Assembly (NCBI GenBank): GCA_020720115.1
Contig: DYPD01000038.1
Location: 1 to 32,358, forward strand
DNA from: Thiomargarita sp.
GTDB taxonomy: Bacteria > Pseudomonadota > Gammaproteobacteria > Beggiatoales > Beggiatoaceae
Direction of reading: 5' to 3'
DNA length: 32,358 bases
This document shows, in pieces, positions 26,872-32,358 of this stretch (position 1 is its first letter; each line of letters opens with the position of its first letter). The notes under the pieces are model-generated. The model ran no database searches, was not told the origin of the DNA, and worked only from the letters and a program-made list of their open reading frames with translations. Position numbers and translations under genes: made by a program.

Positions 26872-28626
26872 TTACATTTTATTCGGCGCACTCACGCCGA
26901 GCAGGGCTAAACCATTGCGCAACACTTGCTGCACCGCCAAGCTCAGGCTCAGACGCGCATTGCGTAACGGGGCGTCCTCAATGATGAGCTTGTGCGCGTT
27001 GTAATAGCTATGAAACTCATTGGCTAATTCGCGCAAATAGTAAGCAACCTGGTGCGGTTCATAAGCTTTGGCTGCAATTTCAATCACTTCTGGATAACGG
27101 GCTAAATGACTGAGCAGGCTTTGTTCGGCTTGCGTTGCCAACAAAGGCAGGCGGCTGCTGTCATGTTTCCAACTTAAGCCTTGAGCCTGTAGCCGCTCTA
27201 ACACGCTCGCCACTCGCGCATGGGCATATTGGATATAAAACACAGGATTATCATTGGATTGCGACTTTGCCAATTCCAAATCAAAATCCATGTGCTGCTC
27301 GCTTTTGCGCAACACATAAAAAAACCGCGCTGCATCCTTGCCCACGTCCTCGCGCAACTCGCGCAAAGTCACAAACTCGCCGCTGCGCGTAGACATTTGC
27401 AAGCGTTCGTTACCCCGATACAGGGTTGCAAATTGTACCAACAGCACGGTTAGCTTGTCGGGACCTGCGCCCATTGCCTGCATCGCCGCCTGCATACGCG
27501 GAATGTACCCATGATGATCCGCACCCCAAATATTGATTAAGCGATCAAAGCCGCGTTCCACCTTGTGCAAATGATAGGCAACATCTGAAGCCAGATAAGT
27601 CGGACGTCCATCATCACGCACCAGCACCCGATCTTTTTCGTCGCCAAAGGCACTCGAACGAAACCAGAGCGCACCCTTATCTTCATAAGCGTAGCCCTGC
27701 TCACGCAAAGTCTGCAAAGCCTTCTCTACCAGCCCGCTGTCCATCAGGCTGAGTTCAGAAAACCAGTTTTCATATTCGACCCCAAAAGCAGCGAGATCGC
27801 GGCGAATATCCGCCAAAATGCCGTCTAACGCCGCACGAAACATCAGATCAAAACCCGCCGCACCGAGCAGAGTTTGCGCCCGCACAATGAGCGCGTCCAC
27901 ATGCTTGTCTTTATCGCCACCATCGCTTTCGTCTGGCGGAATATCTGCCCATACAGTGCTGCTAGGATGACGGAACTGGTCGCCGTGAGCGCGATGCACA
28001 TCAGCGGCAATATCCCAAATATAATCACCCCGATACGCCCCACTGGGAAACGCCAAGGTCTCGCCGCACAACTCCAGATAACGCAACCACACACTCATGC
28101 CGAGAATCGCCATCTGGCGCCCGGCATCATTCACATAATATTCGCAAAAGACCTCAAACCCCGCCACCCGTAGCAATTGTCCCAGCGCCGCGCCATAAGC
28201 CGCACCGCGTCCGTGTCCCACATGCAAAGGACCGGTCGGATTAGCAGAGACAAATTCCAATAAAATCTTCTGCTCAGCGCCGAACTGGCTGCGTCCAAAG
28301 TCCTCTTTTTGCGCCAAAACCTGATCAATCACTGCATAATTTGCCGCAGCAGACAGAAAAATATTAATAAAGCCAGGTCCAGCAATTTCGACTTTCGCCA
28401 CCCACTCAGAAGCTGGCAGGCGCTCAATCAGCAACGTAGCCAACTCACGCGGTTTACGCTGCGCAGGTTTCGCCAATTGCATGGCTAAATTACAAGCAAA
28501 ATCACCAAATTGCGCATCGCGGGCGCGTTCGAGACGCACCTCAGCCTGCGTTTGTGCGGGTACTATGCCCTCTTGTTTGAGCTGTTCTAAAGCCTGACCC
28601 AACAGGCTTTGCAAATGATGTTTCAA
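26872..28626 (-). CDS. argS: Arginyl-tRNA synthetase (TTG start)
   Basis: This class I synthetase charges tRNA-Arg. The 584 residues fit the family. It has the N-terminal additional domain (1-110), the HIGH-type motif HVGH (135-138) after [14 protein letters not shown], the degenerate KMSKR equivalent MSTRSG, and a helical anticodon-binding C-terminus. The first codon at 28626-28624 is TTG, with AAGGA 7 nt upstream and no in-frame ATG nearby that keeps the conserved N-terminus, so TTG initiation is the best reading. It is followed by trpC. Confidence 0.95.
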   Translation of the reverse strand: MKHHLQSLLGQALEQLKQEGIVPAQTQAEVRLERARDAQFGDFACNLAMQLAKPAQRKPRELATLLIERLPASEWVAKVEIAGPGFINIFLSAAANYAVIDQVLAQKEDFGRSQFGAEQKILLEFVSANPTGPLHVGHGRGAAYGAALGQLLRVAGFEVFCEYYVNDAGRQMAILGMSVWLRYLELCGETLAFPSGAYRGDYIWDIAADVHRAHGDQFRHPSSTVWADIPPDESDGGDKDKHVDALIVRAQTLLGAAGFDLMFRAALDGILADIRRDLAAFGVEYENWFSELSLMDSGLVEKALQTLREQGYAYEDKGALWFRSSAFGDEKDRVLVRDDGRPTYLASDVAYHLHKVERGFDRLINIWGADHHGYIPRMQAAMQAMGAGPDKLTVLLVQFATLYRGNERLQMSTRSGEFVTLRELREDVGKDAARFFYVLRKSEQHMDFDLELAKSQSNDNPVFYIQYAHARVASVLERLQAQGLSWKHDSSRLPLLATQAEQSLLSHLARYPEVIEIAAKAYEPHQVAYYLRELANEFHSYYNAHKLIIEDAPLRNARLSLSLAVQQVLRNGLALLGVSAPNKM

Positions 28627-28721
28627 GCGACAATCCTTCGTTAAAGGCTGAAAAAGAGGACAATTTTAGCAAGTGTAGCGCGGTTAAGCATCAAGGGAAT
28701 TGCTGCCCTCGGTTCGCCGAT

Positions 28722-28809
28722 CCTCACTGCCATTAACCCAAGTCTGGGCGTGCTCAACGCCAGGTGAGCTATTTCCCAAACATAGCCCTTCAAGTTAATG
28801 GCAGTGAGG
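28722..28809. repeat. 88-bp element with 16-bp perfect inverted ends
   Basis: CCTCACTGCCATTAAC (28722-28737) and its exact inverse GTTAATGGCAGTGAGG (28794-28809) enclose 56 bp that contain a smaller hairpin GGCGT/ACGCC. It abuts the stop of the minus-strand gene at 28812 with 2 bp between. It could be a small palindromic or MITE-like repeat, or a long-looped transcript end; no T-run follows it. Confidence 0.6.
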
Positions 28810-28811
28810 TG

Positions 28812-29690
28812 TTACTTAATTGCCTGCTTAATGCTTTCTTCAATGGCGTCTGGCGCGGCGGAAATCCCCATGAATGTGCCCATGCCTAAGTCTGGAAAGC
28901 TCTGCGCAATACGGAATTTGCCGTGTAGCATGTAGGCTTTGTTGCCGGAAACCAGCAGTTCGTAAGGCAAGTGCGCTGTGTGGCGTAAAGCACCTTGATC
29001 GGTCGCGCCCATCACGGTGGCGTCTGCGCCGTCGCCTTCTTTAATCGCCACGCCAAATAGAGATTCCTCTTTGCCGGTGACATCTACGCGATACACTTGC
29101 GCTACTGCTGGGCTGTTTGCTAAGCCCTTTTCTACTGCCGCCAATGCCGCTTGATGGTCGCCATACTCGGCTAATTCCACTTGGTCGTCAAAATAAGGCA
29201 TAGCAATCATGTAGTGGTATTCGCGCAATTGCTTGGCGGTCATGGCTTCTTCAACACCAAATTCCTGGCTTTTGCCCAGTGCTTTTGCCAATGCGTCAGC
29301 CGCTGTGTCGAGGTTGCCAGACATGCGATACATGTTTGCCATATAGGTCGGATGGGTGTAGGACACTTGAATTTCGGCTTCAACCTGAGTGACTGCGACC
29401 CGTTGCGCTGCGCCATAACCGCCAAAATCCGAAGCGGCAGCAGCTTTTTTCAGTGCCTCGTTGGTGACAACTATGACATGGGCATTGGCATAAGGGGCAT
29501 ATTCGCCCGCAATGGTAAAACCGGCGCCGCTTAGCGCTTGTTTGGTTTCTGTGACTTTAGCGGCAAAGTCACCAGCGCCTTGTGATGCCAGTACAAACGG
29601 CTTGTAGGTACTGTCTTCAGCGTGCGCCGTGAAAGAAAAAAGGCTGGCAATAACCAGTAAGGGTATCGCTGCAAAAGTTTTTAAGATCAT
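28812..29690 (-). CDS. Exported protein of unknown function (possible DUF302-like N-terminal half)
   Basis: This 292-residue protein is not firmly recognised. The start at 29690 has AAGGA about 9 nt upstream and opens with a signal peptide (cleavage near TAHAED, residue 24); the same frame runs open to 29876 but without a better start. Residues 38-125 (ETKQALSGAGFTIAGEYAPY, then VIVVTNEAL) have the alternating pattern of DUF302-type domains, which is weak evidence. A second part (about 165-292) shows FGVAIKEGDG, GATDQGALRHTAHLPYELL and a C-terminal helix AIEESIKQAIK. No cysteine occurs in the mature protein. It diverges from glmS, and a 16-bp inverted repeat begins just after its stop. Confidence 0.72.
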   Translation of the reverse strand: MILKTFAAIPLLVIASLFSFTAHAEDSTYKPFVLASQGAGDFAAKVTETKQALSGAGFTIAGEYAPYANAHVIVVTNEALKKAAAASDFGGYGAAQRVAVTQVEAEIQVSYTHPTYMANMYRMSGNLDTAADALAKALGKSQEFGVEEAMTAKQLREYHYMIAMPYFDDQVELAEYGDHQAALAAVEKGLANSPAVAQVYRVDVTGKEESLFGVAIKEGDGADATVMGATDQGALRHTAHLPYELLVSGNKAYMLHGKFRIAQSFPDLGMGTFMGISAAPDAIEESIKQAIK

Positions 29691-29927
29691 CTTGATTTTC
29701 CTTTGGTTTATGAAAGAGATACAGATTTTATAGTGGCAGTTTCTTTGCCTGGATGGAGTCTGCGCTTGAGTCATTGCATAGTCGCAGACCGAGGGCAAGC
29801 ATACCCACTCACTGCGGTGAACACAACCGATTATCTGCTTGGCTTGGTTTGATTTAAGCGCATAAGTGCCGCACAATTTAAGCTATTGTTTCTAAATTTT
29901 TAAATCTCTCTTGATGAGGTAAAACCC

Positions 29928-31760
29928 ATGTGCGGAATCGTCGGTGCAGTGGCAGAACGGGATGTCGTTCCCATTTTGATTGAAGGCTTAAAGCGCCTGG
30001 AATATCGCGGTTATGACTCGGCGGGGATTGCCGTGCGCTTGGCGGAGGGCGGTTTGCAACGTCGGCGTGTGCAGGGCAAGGTGCAGGGCTTAATAGAAGC
30101 GTTGCAAATCAATCAGTTACGCGCAAATACCGGGATTGCGCACACGCGCTGGGCGACGCACGGCAAGCCCAGCGAGGCGAACGCGCATCCGCATATGGCG
30201 GGCGACGCGGTGGCGCTGGTGCATAACGGCATTATCGAAAATCACGAGCAACTCCGCGCCGAACAGCGCAGTCGCGGCGTGCAGCACACCTCGGAAACGG
30301 ACACGGAAACTGCTGTACATCAAGTACATCTGTATGTGCAGCAGGGGCATGATTTGCTCGCGGCAGTGCAGCATAGCCTAAAAGATTTACAGGGCGCTTA
30401 TGCGCTAGGAGTATTGCACAACACCGAGCCCGGACGCCTGGTGGCAGCGCGGCGTGGCAGTCCGCTGGTCGTCGGCGTGGGCATTGGCGAGCATTTTATT
30501 GCTTCGGATGTCGCCGCGCTCTTGCCGGTGACGCAGCAAGTGATTTTCTTGGAAGACGGCGATGTGGCGGATTTAACCCGTGAACGGGTGCAGATTTACA
30601 ACGCCGAAGGGCAACCCGTCACGCGCCGCCTGTACACCAGCGAATTGCAAGCCGATGCGGTGGAGCGTGGCGAATATCGGCATTACATGTTGAAAGAGAT
30701 TTTCGAGCAGCCTCGCGCCGCAACGGACACGCTGGAAGGGCGCTTGAGCGATAAGCGCGTGCTGGAAGCGGCTTTTGGTCCGCAAGCCGCTGAATTATTA
30801 AATAAAGTCAATGCGGTGCAAATCATCGCTTGCGGCACCAGCTATCACGCCGGTTTAGTGGCGCGTTATTGGTTAGAAGGCTTGGCAAAAGTGCCTTGCA
30901 CGGTGGAAGTTGCCAGCGAATTTCGCTACCGCCAAGTGCTGGCAAAGCCCGATACCCTCATTGTCACCATTTCCCAATCGGGTGAAACCGCCGATACCCT
31001 CGCCGCCTTGCACGAGGCGCAACGCTTGGGCTTCGGTCCCAGTCTGACCATTTGCAATGTGCCCGAAAGTGCGTTGGTGCGGGCATCAGACATGGCGCTC
31101 ATGACCCGCGCCGGACCGGAAATTGGCGTGGCTTCAACTAAAGCCTTTACCACTCAGCTTATTGCCTTGTTATTATTGACTATTGTGCTAGGACGGCGAC
31201 ATGGTATGAGCGTTGAGGCAGAAGAACAAGCGGTGCGTGCGCTGCAAAAACTACCCGCGCAAATTCATCAAGCATTGCAATTAAACACGCAAATTGAAGC
31301 CTTAGCCGAACGCTTTGCTGATAAACAACATGCACTCTTTCTCGGACGCGGCGTACATTATCCCATTGCTTTAGAAGGCGCATTAAAACTTAAAGAAATT
31401 TCTTATATCCATGCCGAAGCTTATCCGGCTGGAGAATTAAAACACGGTCCTTTAGCATTAGTAGACGCAGAAATGCCAGTGATTGCTGTTGCACCCAATG
31501 ATGCTTTACAAGAAAAACTCAAATCAAACTTGCAAGAAGTAGAAGCACGCGGCGGACAAATGCTGGTGTTTGCCAATCACCGAGCAGTGATGCCAAGCTC
31601 CCATTATGTAGAAATGGTTGAACTAGGTGAAGTGGAAGAACTCATTTCTCCCTTAATTTATACCATTCCTTTACAACTACTCGCCTATCATGTGGCTTTG
31701 ATTAAAGGTACGGACGTGGATCAGCCGCGTAATTTGGCAAAATCTGTCACAGTGGAATAA
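29928..31760 (+). CDS. glmS: Glutamine-fructose-6-phosphate aminotransferase GlmS
   Basis: GlmS makes glucosamine-6-phosphate from fructose-6-phosphate and glutamine, the entry to UDP-GlcNAc synthesis. At 610 residues it matches the E. coli enzyme (609). The N-terminal glutaminase begins MCGIVGAV with the catalytic Cys2, followed by [11 protein letters not shown] and HTRWATHG. Two SIS sugar-binding domains follow ([30 protein letters not shown]), and the C-terminus [15 protein letters not shown] is canonical. GAGG lies 8 nt before the ATG. Base composition falls sharply after about 31140: by hand count the line from 30001 has 37 G+C of 60 and the line from 31381 has 20 of 60. queD follows after 14 bp. 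Confidence 0.97.
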   Translation: MCGIVGAVAERDVVPILIEGLKRLEYRGYDSAGIAVRLAEGGLQRRRVQGKVQGLIEALQINQLRANTGIAHTRWATHGKPSEANAHPHMAGDAVALVHNGIIENHEQLRAEQRSRGVQHTSETDTETAVHQVHLYVQQGHDLLAAVQHSLKDLQGAYALGVLHNTEPGRLVAARRGSPLVVGVGIGEHFIASDVAALLPVTQQVIFLEDGDVADLTRERVQIYNAEGQPVTRRLYTSELQADAVERGEYRHYMLKEIFEQPRAATDTLEGRLSDKRVLEAAFGPQAAELLNKVNAVQIIACGTSYHAGLVARYWLEGLAKVPCTVEVASEFRYRQVLAKPDTLIVTISQSGETADTLAALHEAQRLGFGPSLTICNVPESALVRASDMALMTRAGPEIGVASTKAFTTQLIALLLLTIVLGRRHGMSVEAEEQAVRALQKLPAQIHQALQLNTQIEALAERFADKQHALFLGRGVHYPIALEGALKLKEISYIHAEAYPAGELKHGPLALVDAEMPVIAVAPNDALQEKLKSNLQEVEARGGQMLVFANHRAVMPSSHYVEMVELGEVEELISPLIYTIPLQLLAYHVALIKGTDVDQPRNLAKSVTVE

Positions 31761-31774
31761 TAACGGCGGGGTTT

Positions 31775-32137
31775 ATGGAAATCTTTAAGGAATTTAGCTT
31801 TGATGCGGCACACCGCTTGCCAAATGTGCCGACTGGGCATAAATGCGCACGCTTACATGGACATACCTATCGCGTGACCCTGTATGTGGCAGGTGCAATA
31901 GGCGCAGAAAGCGGTTGGGTCATGGATTTTGGTGAGATTAAAACTGCCTTTAAGCCGCTTTACGAACAACTGGATCACTATTATCTAAACGAGATTGAAG
32001 GCTTAGAAAATCCAACAGCAGAAAACATCGCACGTTGGATTTGGCAGCGCCTTAAGCCAGTTTTGCCACAATTAAGTAAAATCCGTATTCACGAAACCTG
32101 TACTGCGGGTTGCGCTTATCGCGGAGAAGATGATTAG
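31775..32137 (+). CDS. queD: 6-carboxytetrahydropterin synthase QueD
   Basis: QueD converts dihydroneopterin triphosphate to 6-carboxytetrahydropterin in queuosine synthesis. The 120 residues match the bacterial enzyme. Zinc ligands are H13 (DAAHRL), H28 and H30 (LHGH); C24 in KCARLHGH is the catalytic cysteine that marks QueD. D67-H68 (QLDHYYLN), PTAEN (80-84) and E107 (HETCT) complete the site. GGGG stands just before the ATG. It begins 14 bp after glmS and stops 10 bp before the next start, so the three genes look cotranscribed. A eukaryote-type pyruvoyl-tetrahydropterin synthase is the alternative but is less likely. Confidence 0.93.
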   Translation: MEIFKEFSFDAAHRLPNVPTGHKCARLHGHTYRVTLYVAGAIGAESGWVMDFGEIKTAFKPLYEQLDHYYLNEIEGLENPTAENIARWIWQRLKPVLPQLSKIRIHETCTAGCAYRGEDD

Positions 32138-32147
32138 GAGAACAAAG

Positions 32148-32358
32148 ATGAGCATTGCATTTGAAGACCCAGCGCCAACGCTGGATGATGTATGGCGTTT
32201 ATTCCGTGAAACGGATAGACAATTTAAGGAATATTCCCAAGAAATGGAACGGCGTTCACAAGAAATGGAACGGCGTTCAGAAGAAACCGAGCGGCAACTT
32301 AAGGAACAAGCACAAGAAGCGGATAAGCGTTTTCGTGAAACTGAGCGTTTTATTCGAG
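32148..32358 (+). CDS. Partial coiled-coil gene, DUF3782-like N-terminus
   Basis: The frame from ATG 32148 stays open to the window edge (70 codons). AGGAG at 32136-32140 overlaps the queD stop and sits 7 nt before the start. The product begins MSIAFEDPAPTLDDVWRLFR and then runs as charged heptads (repeats of QEMERRS, then ETERQLKEQ, ADKRFRETERF). This matches the N-terminal style of DUF3782-type proteins, which typically carry a PD-(D/E)XK nuclease-like C-terminal domain and are abundant in cyanobacteria and filamentous sulfur bacteria. The C-terminal part lies beyond the window, so the call rests on the N-terminus only. Confidence 0.7.
   Translation, partial: MSIAFEDPAPTLDDVWRLFRETDRQFKEYSQEMERRSQEMERRSEETERQLKEQAQEADKRFRETERFIR
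32238..32279 (+). repeat. Two perfect 21-bp tandem repeats encoding one heptad each
   Basis: The 21-bp unit at 32238-32258 is repeated without change at 32259-32279 and encodes QEMERRS twice. A diverged third copy begins at 32280 (EETERQL). Exact identity at DNA level points to recent duplication, and a change of copy number would keep the frame. Confidence 0.9.

Noticed and set aside
29691-29927. glmS ribozyme in the glmS leader
   Set aside because: That ribozyme is known from Firmicutes and relatives, and no matching structure is visible; only small hairpins (29758-29764 with 29783-29789, and 29810-29821) were seen.

Overview
The window looks like chromosomal DNA of a gammaproteobacterium. 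The protein families fit: long-form MobA, MetZ, class I and class III PHA synthases, GlmM, GlmS, TrpC, ArgS and QueD. The mix of PHA storage, chemoreceptors, exported DUF302-type proteins and a transposase remnant would suit a sulfur-oxidising Thiotrichales- or Chromatiales-like organism, but that placement is inference; there is no rRNA or marker gene here to prove it. No tRNA, rRNA, CRISPR array, prophage or intact insertion sequence was seen.

Layout. Positions 1-142 hold the stop-interrupted 5' end of a transposase. An exported DUF2252 protein follows (373-1737, minus), with a strong terminator at 305-343. Next is a plus-strand run: mobA, metZ, a formaldehyde-activating-enzyme (Fae) homologue, folK and a small exported protein (1840-5264). 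A RecD2-type helicase lies opposite (5295-7601, minus). After a 550-bp gap come an orphan exported protein, nicotinate phosphoribosyltransferase, a DUF302 protein and an ODP-like di-iron metallo-beta-lactamase-fold protein (8152-12449), then a convergent concentrative nucleoside transporter (12454-13686). A class III PHA synthase, glmM and an exported coiled-coil protein follow (13882-17091). Two divergent chemoreceptors flank a 387-bp regulatory gap, and the plus-strand one is followed 30 bp later by a PAS-containing adenylate cyclase (17135-23434). A class I PHA synthase sits 18 bp ahead of tmk (23662-26037). argS and trpC form a minus-strand pair (26058-28626). An exported protein of unknown function (28812-29690, minus) diverges from glmS, queD and a partial DUF3782-like coiled-coil gene that runs off the right edge (29928-32358).

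How the genes fit together. Most are housekeeping: molybdenum cofactor, methionine, folate, NAD, aminosugar, tryptophan, dTMP, arginyl-tRNA and queuosine synthesis. Around them are sensing genes (two chemoreceptors, one cyclase, one possible oxygen sensor) and carbon storage genes (two PHA synthases of different classes).

The most interesting items are the Fae homologue that appears to lack the family's catalytic histidine and sits next to folK; the class III PhaC without an adjacent PhaE in a genome that also has a class I PhaC whose lipase-like box starts with Ala; a chemoreceptor whose ligand-binding region is an internal tandem duplication; a sharp base-composition shift inside glmS; and an 88-bp palindromic-ended element at 28722-28809.
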